Origin: Marsupella aquatica
Taxonomy: Eukaryota; Marchantiophyta
DNA length: 64,000 nucleotides
Direction of reading: 5' to 3'
Assembly: GCA_973895155.1 (NCBI GenBank)
Contig: OZ316898.1
Coordinates: 13,082,001 to 13,146,000, forward strand
Of this stretch, positions 35,547-48,700 are shown one piece after another. Within the stretch, counting starts at the first letter, position 1. Each line of letters opens with the position of its first letter. Both the position numbers and the translations under genes were made by a program. The notes beneath the pieces are model-generated. The model made no database searches, had not been told where the DNA came from, and worked only from the letters and a program-made list of their open reading frames with translations.

Positions 35547-38381
35547 ATATACATCTAATGGATGTCTATATTCAAAACGCTTGTCAATTTCATACATGTA
35601 TTTATACACTAACAATCTGGATAACTAATGGATTTACAACCCACTTTTGAGATGCTATGCATTCCACTCCAAAGTTGTACAAGGCTCTTTAGTTTCAGGA
35701 TAGGCATGGTTTTTAGGTCCTCTATTTCTCAATTGATTTTGTTGTGGGCTTCTGCCTGTGGCCCTGGTTTTTATGGTTCTTTTGTTGTGTCCCCTTGATT
35801 GGAGCTTTTGCCTGTGGGATCCTGTCTTCCTCTTGTTCTTATGCAATTTGTTATATATTACAATTATGTTGCTTTACGACCTAATTACTAGCACGATGTA
35901 CGTGCTTTCTTATTGTGGATTGTAATTGATGTTAAGTGAAAGTGTTTTCAAGCATAAGTGAGATAATCACCCATATATAATCCAACAGCCAGGGTGTCTT
36001 CCCGCTAAAATGACATTTTGTTAAATAGACCATGAGACAACAGAATTACATATTCTTAGATATGATTGTCATTGAAAGCTACTCTTCAAGGCATGTGGTT
36101 TAGAGTGAAGCCACTAGACCATCACTTTGAGGCCATAATTGAAGTTGGGGTTGCAGGAAAAATTAGTTCGTGGACCCCTTGGCTAATAAAATCAGGGGGA
36201 AGAGTCGATCTGAGCCGTCTCCATTTCTTATCTCTGGAAATCTCGTCCGTCCATCATAATGGCCAATCTATGGCTCAAAAGAAAGATCTCAAATAGATCT
36301 ATGGATGGGTTCTGTCCGTTTTGCAAATGGGTTAATATTTTCCAAATGAAAAATTAAACAAATCCAAGCCTTCCTAGCCATCGATTTTGTTGATTTTACG
36401 ATCTTTGCCGTCCATTTTGTAATGCCCCTAGAAATCTTATTCATCCATGTTAGAAGGCGATCTAGGGTGCAAAAGAAAGATCTCAATGAGATCTACGACT
36501 GGGTTTTTTTGTTTTGAGAATGAGTAAATAGTTTTGAGTATAAAATTCAATGGACTTTCAAGATTCCAGCCATTCCTCCTCCCCGATCCTGGGTTTCTAT
36601 GTGCTTTTCCCAGCATTAATGGCCGTACAATACGAGAGGTCCTTACATACCGGGAGTTGCGGTTTAACAAGGAAGTTATCAAGTTAGTTATTAGTCATTA
36701 TTTATTATTCATAGTTTTTCTCCCTCGACGATATTGTAGAAGAACCCTAAGTTTCAACCACATTGCAGCATGGATGCCTCTAGGGTAGCCCATAGGGAGG
36801 AATAATACTAGGCAACATACACAACCCTTCTGCTTGTCTCATGTGCCCCATAACCCTACATAAGGCAAAGTCTGTATCAGGTGCTTTTGTCAAGGGTGTA
36901 ACTATCCAGCCTAGGTATACAACATGTCATTCCCCACATACACCCACCCTACTCCTTAACCTCTACACAAGTGTTTCCTGTCTATGTGAATTTTTGCACA
37001 TTTGCTATCAGGTGAAGGGGCTTGGGAATGTTACAAATAGGTTTTCCAACAGTTCTGTTACTTTTTCTTCAAAAATCACTTTTTACTAACCTGTCCCCCA
37101 AACTTACAGTTATTATCACCCCAATTATCACCCTGCCCCCCAAACAATTTTAATTACTAAGTAATTGACCTTCATTTTGTATAGGTTTCCTTACTCCTGT
37201 AAGTAACCCAAGGTCATTCCGCATTGGTTGTCTACCATGTGGCAAGGAGTTATTGGGGCCCACCAAACTTCATCCAATGATGCCCTAACCCAGGCTGCCT
37301 CATTCCGATTATGAAACATGTGGGTGTTCAGGGTCATTGTGCAAATGCAGGCCCCAGCCCGGCTTCCTCTCCGCCCTCCTGTTTTGGGAAATGCAGGCCC
37401 GGTGCCAAAGCTATCCCCACCTTTTTCACTCTCAGCTCTTTCCCCTACATCTTGTCAAATAAAACAAACCCAGGCAGGTTTGATTTCTCACATTGCACGG
37501 CCGATAGCACCTCACCATGTGGCAGACAACTAGTGCAGAATGACTTCAAGTTAAGTACAAGAGAAAGTGTAACTCGTATACAAAATGGAGGTCAAGTAAA
37601 TTTTTGAAGTGGTTTGGGAGGGTGGAAAGCTGGTGGAAAGTTCACATCTTGATAAACTGTAAACTTGTGCTACTCAACCTCTTCTTCTTGAGGATACAGC
37701 CATATACTAGAGATTTGACATAATATTATGAAGATTTTCAAACATGTTTGGATAGAGTGATATTATTTAAGTGTCATTAATACTGTTAAATCCCCAGATG
37801 ATCAATGCAATGATTTTTTCTCAGAAAATCTGAATGGTCCATAATGAACGCCATTTAAATGAGAATAAAATACAGATACAGCATGAATACTTTGTTATAT
37901 TTGCTATCACAAGTGTTATTTTATTTTGCTTTCTTCTCTAAATAGAGTGGGAACTCAATGCAGCTTGTTCAAATCTCAGTGATCCATCATCCAAGCCCAA
38001 AATCTCATCACATGGATGGGTAAAATTGTACTCAATTAGATGTATTTTGTGGGTACATAAATTAATTAAGAGGAGATAAAATAAACTTCCGGCTAATTTT
38101 GCATGCACAGATCCCATGTGTGGCCTTGCTCACAAATTAGTCCAATTGCTCAACCAAATGGGCTCAAGGAGGAGATCAGTTTTAGTCTCTCAATACAATT
38201 TGAACCCCAAAGGTGATGGGAAGGTTCTGCTGTAACAAAACAAGGTCAACTTATATTAGTTAATACACTTGTTGTCAATGTCATGGTCAAATTCAGTATT
38301 ATTGTTTGAACCAGCTTTTTGATAATGTTACTGGGATTAACGAAGGCTTTTGACAGTAACCGTGCAATCAGGGGATGGTGA
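35547..38381. other. Spacer with a local direct repeat, no gene seen
   Basis: The only clear structure is the duplication at 36225-36535. Open frames near 36066, 36534 and 37311 show no recognisable protein. Confidence 0.5.
36225..36535. repeat. Direct repeat about 190 bp apart
   Basis: The block CAAAAGAAAGATCTCAA followed by AGATCTA(T/C)G and GGGTT occurs at about 36276 and 36469. Each copy is preceded by AGAAATCT(C/T) and a (G/A)TCCATC-like tract. Confidence 0.6.
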
Positions 38382-41300
38382 TTACCCAATAGGAAATGCT
38401 TCAACAAATGGAGCGATGAACATGAGCACTATGCCAATTGTGACAGGAATTGAAGGCCTGTCTGTGATACATTTTCTGAAGCCTCCATTTTGTACATGCT
38501 GATAGAACAAGTAGGCTGCAATGGCCACATTGATGAGCATTGCTACTCTGGATTTCCTGAACTCTAGCGCCAGTGCTTTTGGTGTGGATGCAACCAAAAG
38601 TGCCCATGCTGCGGGTATGTCCAAGTCCTCTAGAAGTAAGCAACACGAACATTTCAAGTAATAGTCAGCTTCCTTCTCATCAACAGATATGGTATCTATT
38701 TCAACCATCAACTTATCAGCAAAGACAGGTTGCATACGTTTTCAAATCATCATATCTCTCCATGATTGGGTATCCAATTATTTCTCATAGGGCTAACTCA
38801 AATGAAGTCAATGATGCACTAAGCTCTAAACCACACTGAATTCCTGGGATGGGATGACCAAAAAGATATATGAGAGATTGAACTCACCTGGTGCTAGCAT
38901 TGGGAAGAATATGTACAAGGCTAATGTGGCACAGGCAATCCATTTTCCCATCTCCCCACTGTAAGCCCACAAATTTTCTTTGATTTATCAGTTAGTGAAA
39001 CACCCCCAAGGTCTCTAAGTTTAATTGTAACATCAATAAGGTTTACTAAAATAATCTTGGCACTTGGTAGATTATAGTCACTTGGTATATCATACATATC
39101 TGGGGACGAGGATAAGCCTATGATCTCTACTTTTCCCCTCAAAAATTGATCCTTCACCATTTAATACTCCTAAAGAGATCTAACACTAATTTTCTTGTTT
39201 GTCAATTTGCTTACTTGTGCCTAATCATATGGATTGAAAACTTTGTGTGCCTATTCATTAATTTCAATCATGTGGACTTGAAATTGTTGAGATAATGTGA
39301 AGCTTCTGTACATGATTCATTGTATGTTCTGGCACTTCCCTAGTAGGAGATTCACAGAACTAGACCGCGTCTCTCTGTGTCCTTTTCAAAACATGCATTT
39401 CTTTTCAAACGTTGCCCGATACATTTTCACTAGTTAAAATTGTTTCCATACTATTTGAAGTTTTTTTATATCGTGTAGAGATAGCTCTAATCAAATGGTT
39501 GGTTGAATGTACCGTAATAAGTCCCCAACATTCAATGGCACATTGAGGGCGGCATAGATGACAAGCAAGCCAATAATCAAATTGGTTTGATGGTTTGTTC
39601 GATCAAGTTCAGGCCAAAATCTGTAATAAAATATTTTGGTTAACTGGAAATTATTTTGTTCAAGTGACTGTTGTTCACATCCACCTTCTGGGCCCTCTAC
39701 TTTGGCATGCTACTCTCACCATCTTTTGTGCCCACATTTGATACTATTGATTTGGATCCCAACTTTTCAATAAGTGTCATTTCCAGGACATGCGTGGTGG
39801 AGCACTATGGCTCTGTCTAGGAACCAAAGGAACACTGTCATTGCCTTCACAATAAAGACTGTATCTAAAATTCTCACTCATCAAACTAGACAAGTATTAG
39901 TGAGACTTGTTTAAGTTCCATGGATTATAAACTGGAGCTGAAACAACAGCCATCTACTTCCTTGCATCTGTATTCTGTCATCTTTATTTATAATTGTGAT
40001 TTATAACTTTTTAAAAAATCTGACATGAAAACCACTCGTTAACAAATAAGCTCTGGTTCAACATTGATTTAGTGATTTTTAGATACCTACTGAGTTGATA
40101 CTTGAAACATTGGAGTACTACGTACAGTTCAACAGTAGTTCAAGATTCTATTATATTCTACAAGTTACTAACAAACATTTGAATGAGGAAGTGATCTAGG
40201 AGGCAAGGTGTTTTGCTTCCCAAGAGTGTGATCTTCAATAATTAAGTCATTGAAAGAGAAAGGTATAATGTAAACAACACTTCAGTAACTTTGGTTTAGC
40301 AAGGTCTACTTTAAACCTGAGTTTATGTAGAATCTGGCCAAGAGCATCCCATTTACAAGTTTCTCGAGCTTCTCTAGATGGCGGACGATGTGAATACCTC
40401 CACAACTTGATCTTGCTCATAGGAGTTGCCATTAGGTCCCAAAAGTACAACAAGTTTTAAATCTTTGGTACTGCAGTTTTGAGGCCTGGTAAAGGAATTT
40501 AGTCTATGACCATCAACAATTTGCAAGTGCTTCGCATTGTTTTATGTCCAAAAACATATTTTGAGACAATGCCAGGATTGATGGTGTCTATCAATCATTC
40601 AACACAATTGATTTAGCAGAATGAAAATATATCACTTATATGTTCAAGATGGAAGAAATCATGGGGCTAACTAGAGTACTATTTGTAAGAAAATCAAGTT
40701 CTTTGGGTAAGGGCAACAGACGTGAAGCGTAAAGTTCACCAGCAGGAGGTGGAGAGGTACTTTAGTTATCGTGCCGTTTGGGACCTCCACATATCATTTA
40801 GGGACCATTATCCATACCTTATGCATCCTTGTGCCCCTTGTCCTTTTTGTCGCATGACGACTAGGGACTAGTGGAGGCTATGTTGATCATATTCATACTA
40901 CACTAGTAACAACACATTTAATTAAGATAAGTTACAGTGACCAGGATAGTTTTAGTTGACTAGGATTACTACACTGTGAATGAGAAATCTTAGAGGTACA
41001 ATACCTACCGGAACTGTTGGAGGATCTCCTTTGCTTTTAGAATGATAAATCTGGTGAATAAATACAAATCCCGGATATCTGACTTGCATTTATCAGGGGC
41101 ACTGAAATTGATTTTGATACTTGATACCAAATGCCACGCTAGTGCTTTTGAAGGTAAAAAACATTTGTATGCAGTCATCAGTGGGTAATTAAAAGTTGTC
41201 AGCAATGACCATGTTGTTTATAGTGGATCATATCATATTCAGAACAGTGAAAGAGGAGCAAATATGATTGATTACAGTTGTATAATTCATAACCCTTGGG

Positions 41301-43863
41301 GCCGACTTAGAAATTTTCTACGAGTTCTTGAGCTATAAGGTTCATGACATGCTACTGCACTATTAACACCCCTAATGCATTCTTTGGGGAATAGTTTTCC
41401 CAGTGCATTGTTCATTCGGGAAGGAGTCATTTGAGGTTGGTCCACATGTTGTCATCCACGAGTGGCCAGGTCTGAAGCCACTGTGATTGGAGAGGATGTG
41501 TTGCCTGCTTACTGAACATCAGTCAGAGGATGCCATTGTCTTTGCCCACCCCTTTCAATTCAATTAGATAAACAATGTTGGATTCCTGGAGACTACAAAG
41601 TCCATCATGTACTTGAACATTGCCTAGTTGTAAACAATGTGGTTTTGTTGCAAAGCATCTTAGTATGTCTTACAATCTTTGCAGATTTTTCCTGCAACCT
41701 ATGAGTTGATCAAGTCACCAGGAAGAAGCCATTCTTTTTTGAATCTCTCTAACCATGTTATCAGAGAAATTTACTTCTCAAATCACTTTCTCTACAAAGC
41801 ATGCATGTTGCCACATCCTCATTTACCAATCAGGTAGTCTCTTGCCAAGTCTTGTTGAAATTTTCATCTTACAGGCATGAGTGACTGTCCCCACCAGATA
41901 AAGAAATGGCAATCAATACTCCTCGCTCCCAAGTGGCAAGATGGATCTTGTGTACCAATCTCAACTCATCCATTTGTATTGCACAAAAGAGGAGTCCCAA
42001 GCGGCAAGATAGATCTTGTGTACCAATCTCAACTCATCCATTTGTATCACAGAAACTCCAAAGAGCACTGAGAATATTTTACAATTTAGTTTATAAACTA
42101 CAATGACACTCCAGGCATGGCATTCTTTCCAAGCAATGTGGAGTGACGAGGCAGACTTCCATTGCAATACTATCACTTAGACTATCCGCATTTCTCCTCA
42201 CTAGTGAAGACTCGTTAGTAAATATAGGCATCTTTTCAGGAAAATCAACAGGTACAGTGTTTGAGTTACAAAGTTCTGAAGCTATTTTCTTTTCTGAGAA
42301 TTTGATTTCCTATTTTCTTTTTCGCTTATTTGATGCAAACTTAGGAGAGGAAAGCCACAAAAGAGAGCCCTAGCTCAATTGTTTAAATTCCCTGGCACAT
42401 GCATCTTGGGTGCTTGAGTTATGCTCCTCCACTGCCCACTTGGTTGGCAAGAAGAAAATTAAAGAGAGAAAATCCAAATGTTCTTTCTGCTACAATTAAA
42501 CTGTAGATTGAAGAATTCATTAGTTCTTGATATCTTCATGTCCAACTTCACTTAGGAAACTGTTCACTGGCATCATAGTTTTCAGACAAGGGGCCCTCTT
42601 TCACCCGGCCAAGCCAGCCTAACATTACAAGTGCTTGTGACACATAACATATTAAACCTGTTTGAAACTATTTGGAGCAAAACTCATGTTCCATGTATTA
42701 CCTATTGTCTGGTTTGGGTTCTATTCTTAGTTTGCTTACATGTTCAGCTAAAAATGTGCTATCATTTCTTTGATCTAATCACCCGATCATTGAGCATTTG
42801 CTGTGCACCCATTTCTCAAAGGTAGAAGAGCCAGTTGTTTTTGTGCACTCAAAACCCTGAAACAACAAAAGATTGAATAATGAGTTTCTTTATCAACTAT
42901 GGAGTAGTAACCAGTTAACTCAGACATCCAGCATCAAGATAAATAAATAAATTAACAGTTACATTAGCTTTAAGAATGTTAATGTCTAGTTAATTAAATA
43001 AATAAACGTGCAGCTAAAACTAGCCGAGAGTCATGGAGCATGGAGGTTGGTCCACACATTTCCAAACTTTGGCTCATTTAGTCAACAAACTTGCATATAT
43101 AAAGTAACTTCAAAAGATCTTTAGTCTGGAGTCTATGTTTATAAACCTCCAATATGCTTTGGTGGAAGAAAGTCATAAGGGCCCCGGTTCTTGTAAAATC
43201 ACTGTACATTTAATTTGGTGAAAGAAAGTCAAAAGTGCCCCCACTTCTTGTCAAACCACCCTAAAGTTTACTATGGTAGAAAAACCTGTAATAAAACCCC
43301 CTTAAAAGTTTACTTTATACATAGTAATATTTTGGTAAAATGGCATTATGGACCTTAAGGCCTAGGAAAAAGGGCTGTAGCTTAAGTTCCCCTCGAAACT
43401 CTGAAGCTCTCTATTTTGGGACATTATGCCACACAATACCCTACAAACAGGATTTTACTACTGAAAGCTAAAGGGGTTTTTCATCATTGCTACTTTTAGT
43501 TAAACGAGTATTCCGGCATTAACCTCCACTAAGCTCCAGAAATTGAAAAGAGAAAAAATCAGGCAGAGCGTTAATTTAGAGTGAAAATTGTCAATAGTGC
43601 CCCCCGTTCTTGTAAAGCCACTCTACCCTAAGAATCCGTTAGCCCTAGAGTACGTACTATCCTGTCGCTTGTTCCGTCCTTCCCTTTATCATTATTAGGA
43701 GAGCATTCGTTCTTTTCGCGCGAAACACAATTTTGTCCGGAAGACAGGCAGACCAGAATTTCAAACAACAGCATAACTTGGAGGTAAATAATTACCGCTT
43801 TGCAGCGTGAGAGACAGCGCCGTCGAGGCCGTCCAGGCACCATGGTACACCACATAGGCACAT
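38382..43863 (-). CDS. COR413-like cold-regulated membrane protein (5' exons tentative)
   Basis: Secure exons on the reverse strand: 39620-39513, 38958-38888, 38629-38382. They encode ELDRTN-x-TN-x4-GLL, RGEMGKWIA-x-ATLAL-IFFP, DIPAAWALLVASTP, a hydrophobic span, then YLFYQHVQNGGFR and a final TIGIVLMFIAP span. These match plasma-membrane COR413 proteins, multi-pass membrane proteins induced by cold and ABA. Two upstream exons are proposed from splice signals and compatible phases: 41101-41009 (donor GTAGGT) and 43863-43796 (ATG, donor GTAATT). With them the protein is 195 aa, close to the usual 200. However, the N-terminal part lacks the expected GLGFGT first membrane segment, so the true 5' exons may differ or the gene may be decaying. 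Introns are long (up to about 2.7 kb). The family call is firm; the start is not. Confidence 0.65.
41927..42052. repeat. 68-bp tandem duplication
   Basis: TCCCAAG(T/C)GGCAAGAT followed by GATCTTGTGTACCAATCTC and AACTCATCCATTTGTAT occurs at 41927 and 41995. It lies within the proposed first intron of the COR413-like gene. Confidence 0.85.
43170..43625. repeat. Three copies of a short C-rich motif
   Basis: Variants of GTGCCCCC(A/C)(C/G)TTCTTGT followed by AAA and CAC(T/C) occur near 43178, 43230 and 43597. Possibly remnants of one small repeat. Confidence 0.35.
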
Positions 43864-44672
43864 AGAGCGTTTTCTAGTGCCTAAAATTAGCTACTCTAAG
43901 ATAGGGCGTCTCAACTCTCAAATGAGCTGCCTCCTGGAGGTTTCTGTGACCCAAAGCCCAGCAAATCTATGATTCCCGCCATATGTGGCTTCACTAACTT
44001 GGGTGGTCAGTGTAACAGTGTCCGCACCCAAAAATAGGACCCTTCAGGAATCCTCAGTGCCCATTTAAAATCTGATGATGTTGAGTTGACCCTAGGGTGC
44101 TTGTTATGACCCATCTCATCTCATAGTGAAAACGCTTGGATTAAATTTGCCGCAAAATTTACTTTTGGTTAGCTTTGCAGACAGAAATTTCATAGAGTGG
44201 CTTTCTGCCATAAGACAATTTTCTCACTTAACCATAGACCCCACTAACTAAATTCTAACAGATATCATCTAGGTAGATCCAATGGTCATAATTTAATCTA
44301 AGAGAGGTACATAATAATATTCCTATCATCGTCATTTTAGTGACCAAAACTAGCCAGATTCGTCTATGAAAAGTCCTTGCCACTTTTGACCAATTCCCCA
44401 TTTCATTTTCTTCCACTAGCCAGTTTCACACCCAGCCACACTCGTTAGTTTTCTTCAGTTTCCTACCGAGTCTCAGGCCCCCTTAGCCAGAATCCAACGG
44501 TTGTCCTTAATCTACTGAGATCTGAACGGTCATCAATGAATCACATCATTGAAAATTAGGTGGCGAATTATTCCTAGCATCGGTGCCATTCTCCACCGAG
44601 AGGCGAAAACGGAAAAGCCCTTTATAAATTACGCTCCCACAGGCAATCGGCGGTCAAAGTCTGGCCGTTCCC
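43864..44672. other. Spacer between the COR413-like gene and SCC2
   Basis: No gene recognised. Confidence 0.5.
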
Positions 44673-44905
44673 GCCTTGACCGGTCAGAGAGCCCTGTGAA
44701 CAACAGAGTTACAGAGGGGAGGGATTGCCGGATTGGGGATTTGGGAGGGGCACACGAAAGAGGAGCAGAGCACCGAGAGCCGAGAGGCCTTGACCGGTCA
44801 GAGAGCCCTGTGAACAACAGAGTTACAGAGGGGAGGGATTGCCGGATTGGGGATTTGGGAGGGGCGGGGCACACGAAAGAGGAGCAGAGCACCGAGAGCC
44901 GAGAG
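44673..44905. repeat. 114-bp tandem duplication upstream of SCC2
   Basis: Copies at 44673-44786 and 44787-44905 are nearly identical. The second has an extra 5 bp (GGGGC-type insertion). Both begin GCCTTGACCGGTCAGAGAGC. They lie about 0.9-1.1 kb before the SCC2 start codon. Confidence 0.92.
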
Positions 44906-45182
44906 GGCCCCCGTCATCGCCTGAGGTGATGATGAGCCTTCTTCATCACGACTAGAAGAGACGCAGCAGAAGAAATGATTTCCCCTCTCCTCTTTGTACA
45001 GACCTCCCCTCCCAATCATCACGGCAATCGCATCGGCGAATCGAGTTTCCGCTCGAATCAAGGTTCCACGCTCATCCCAGGTCCCATCTCTCCAAATCCC
45101 TGGCCAACTGAACTCGGCCAGCTGGTTTGGTTCTCTCGTTGTAGTTTTTTGGTGCGGGAGCTTTACTTTCGGTGTGAGCTCC

Positions 45183-45199
45183 CTCTCTCTCTCTCTCTC
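45183..45199 (+). promoter_or_regulatory. CT-repeat tract in the SCC2 leader region
   Basis: (CT)n of about eight units, typical of plant core promoters and 5' leaders (Y-patch/GAGA-type). It lies about 580 bp upstream of the SCC2 ATG. Confidence 0.4.
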
Positions 45200-45601
45200 G
45201 TTCTGTCACTCGCTCTTTGGGAGCGCTCGTTTTGATTCTTCTATTGATTCGTTTGCAACCACAATAATAGGAGGGTGATGCACTTTGTTGAAAGCTCCGC
45301 GCTGCAGTGCGAGCTCTGGTAATTGACTGCCCGAGTTCCAGTGGTTCGTTACCGGGTCGAAGCATTTTTGCCCGAGCTCCTGGAGAAATGCTAGCTCGAT
45401 CGATCTACTCGTTCTCTGTCTCGGTTTCGTTGGCTAGTTCAATTAGGTTTAAGCATTTTGTCGGAACTCAGCACAGACATCTTAGCTTTATGAGCACTCT
45501 GTCTGTGCACGGGCTGTTCGAGCATTCGGTGATCGTTGAATTTGACCTACTAAAATTTCTGGAATGATGGCCCCTTGCAGTTCACTTGAATGTTCACTTG
45601 A

Positions 45602-45784
45602 ATGTCTCTGCGGCAATCGGGCTCCCGGTTATCGTGGTCTCACTGGCAACTGACAAAATTTAAGAATCCCGTCCGGTTTGTCCTCCTGTCCCGTGCGATT
45701 TGTCCGACGGACGGACGAACGGACGGACAACACTTTTGTAGGGAGACTTCGCTCGCTCTGGAACTAGGTCTCGAGGAGGAATGA
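45602..45784 (+). CDS. uORF overlapping the SCC2 start codon
   Basis: An ATG at 45602 opens 60 codons whose TGA stop (45782-45784) overlaps the SCC2 ATG (45781-45783) as ATGA. The peptide resembles nothing known. If this lies in the mature leader it could throttle SCC2 translation or feed it by reinitiation. The transcript structure is unknown, so an intron could remove it. Confidence 0.3.
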   Translation: MSLRQSGSRLSWSHWQLTKFKNPVRFVLLSRAICPTDGRTDGQHFCRETSLALELGLEEE

Positions 45785-48700
45785 CGGATGTCTGCACACA
45801 AAGGACTACCATGAATACTTACAGGCTCACGAATGTTACACACTCGGAAACCGCTCAGTGCTTGCCTTTGCCTGGACTCCCGGCTGCATTCGGAGCGAAC
45901 AGCGCCGGTCTCTTTCTGACCAAAGAGGAAGGTGGTGGAGGAGGCTCTGCCACAAAATTGCGTGTTAAAAACCACAATGACGGAGGCGCATTACTCGCTC
46001 AGGCTGCCACAATCGTCGACCTGCTCAGATCAACCGATGTTAGCTATCTGTCTCTGAGGGGGGACAAAGGAGGAAGAGTCGATGCAAATGCTGCCACTGG
46101 AATTACAGCAGCGAGAGAGCTACCAGGGAGTCTTTTGGCTGCCGTTCTGAAGTCTGACCCTGATGCTTTTAGCTACGCACCGCCTGTAGCTCGTGAGAAT
46201 AATCGGCGGAATGGACGAAATAATTCCAATGTTTCTCCTCAGGCTCAGGCTCAACCTCAGGCTCATGTCTTCCCGACACGAAGCACACGAGCTGGTTTGT
46301 CATCCAGTGGTGCTGATCAATCCCCCGCACAATTTGCTTATGAAGATCAAGCTGCTGCTGCTGCTGAGGACGATGATTTGGCGCCGGAAGCTCCAACTTC
46401 GAACCTCAAAACGCGAATGCACAGAAGGAGCACAGGAGGCAAAACAAAGCAACGTGGTGAGAAGGACTCTAACAAAAACCTTACAGGAGATGATAGTAGC
46501 GCCCTTCAAAGGAGCCTTTGTGAGCGTTTGGATGAAATATTTGAGAAAACAGACGTCCCTAGCGGTGGTGGTGACGGTGGTGGTGAGGCGGAGGACGGTG
46601 GGGAGGATTCCGGCGGATTATTGACTCTTTATGAGATCAAAATTGTGGCTGAAAGGGTTACCAATCTGCGTGCAAGGAACGCTCTCCATTTCCTGCCCGT
46701 ACATTACCTCACGAAGCTTTTAACCTTACTGGATCGCCATGTTCAATCAGCGTCTGAGAAGAACATCGACAGCGATGACGAGTCCGATTCAGATAATTTC
46801 TCGGTCGTCATGGCTGCGCTTGAAGCTGTTCAAATATCCCTTTTGATTATGACCGAGGAATCCATGCCCAGGCAAGTATACAAGGAGGAGATAATTTCCC
46901 GAATCATTGATATCACTAGATATCATATCGTCCAAACGGTGTTCACTTCCTATGATCCTGCGTACCGGCAAATGCACAAGAAACAACAAGGGGATGATGA
47001 TGGGAACGATGACGAGGACATGTTTGAAAATGGAGGGGGAGGTCGTTCTGCAAAGAAAAGTCGGGTTAGAGACAGGACTAGCAGCAAGGCATCGAGGAAG
47101 GCGATGCCCACAAGAATTTCGGGGTCAGTGTCGAATGTCCTTCACAAGCTTTGCAGCATTCTCGGCCTCTTAAAGGATCTTCTTGGTGTGGAGCGGTTGA
47201 TGGACAGCACCATATTGCAGCTGTCTCACTCTGTGCTTGCCACTCTTGCCGTGGACAATATTCAGGTTTTGCAATTGAAGTCTATCGGAGTCGCCTGCAT
47301 GGTCTTCGATTTGTACCCCCAACACCGGACAATTATATTTGATGAGATAATTTCCCTCCTTTGGAAGCTCCCGTCGTCGAAACGGAACCTCCGAACCTTT
47401 CCTCTTCAAGATGAGGAGCAATCCAATCATATCCAAGTGATCACTGCTATTGTTTTGCAGCTAGTACAATGCAGTGTGAGTCTTCCGAAGGTTGATGCCT
47501 TACCACCCGACACCAAGCCAGGAGAAGCTACGATTAATGAGAAGCCCCCAGTTACTCTCAAATGTTTCGAGCCTGCCATGGAGTCGAGTATGTATTTTTG
47601 GAAAATAGTCCTGCAACGCTGGGCTGCACCAAAAGCGCAAGATGGGGGGGACATAAAAGGCGTGGTGGAGAATCTGGTGGTTGATTTGTTGACAACTCTA
47701 AACCTGCCCGAATTTCCTGCCTCTTCTCTCATCCTCCAAGTGTTGTGTGTCCTCCTGTTTGGGCCGTTGGGCGTCAAGGCAAAAGATGCCGTGGTTAGGG
47801 GAGCTGCGATTGATCTGCTCGGTCAAATTGGAGCACGTTTGAAGCAGGACGCCGTTGCGTGCGCTAATGAGAAGCTGTGGATTCTGCAAGGCACAGGAGG
47901 AAAAGGGAATGATATCGGGAATGAAGACGCTGCACAGAAAAGGGCTTGTGTTGTGTGTAACAAATCCAAAAGCAGCAACCAAGTGATGTTCTCCTGTGAC
48001 ACTTGCCATAGATGGTTCCACGGAGATTGCATAGGTGTGACCGGACACGATCTATTAGGACGCCGGTGGCTGTGCCTCGTATGCTTGTGCAAACGCCAGC
48101 TCACTTCTCTTCGTTCCGAAGTAAGACCTCACATGGTTGGAGGCCCCTCTCTTCCCAAAAACAAAAAGGTTGAAGAAGTGGATAGCTCAAAGGAAGGAGG
48201 GGCCGTCGTCCAGCAGATTCTCCTCAATTATCTTCAAGAGGTTGCTGAAAGCGATGACCTGGCAGGGTATGCCCACAGATTCTACTTGTGCCAGTGGTAC
48301 CGAGACGAGCCTCAGAGCACAGAGAATTTACAATTTTGTCATCGCAGGGCTACAGCCAAGGCACCGGTCCAAGACTTCGGCATTGCGCATGCCCCGTTGG
48401 CGAGGAACACCATTGCCCGTATCGCAGGGTCGTTGGGCCAGCAGAGGCCTCTTGCTCGAGGGTACGATCGAATTCTCGAGAGATTGTTGGCCAGTCTGCA
48501 GGAAAATTCGCCAACTCCTCGGGCCAAGGCATTGAGAGCAGTCAGCGCTCTGGTGGAGGTCTATCCTGACATCCTAGGCGATGAGCGAGTGCAGAAAGCT
48601 GTGGAAGGGCGGTTCTTAGATTCGGCCATATCAGTGCGGGAAGCTGCTATGGAGCTAGTAGGCAGACACATTGTATCTCGTCCAGATTTCGCAGTGAAGT

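Noticed and set aside
40400-40453. Exon-like minus-strand stretch with a GTATTC donor
   Set aside because: Encodes no recognised motif and its phases do not fit the COR413-like exons on either side.
46193-46624. Overlapping frames inside SCC2
   Set aside because: Shadows of the single long coding frame.
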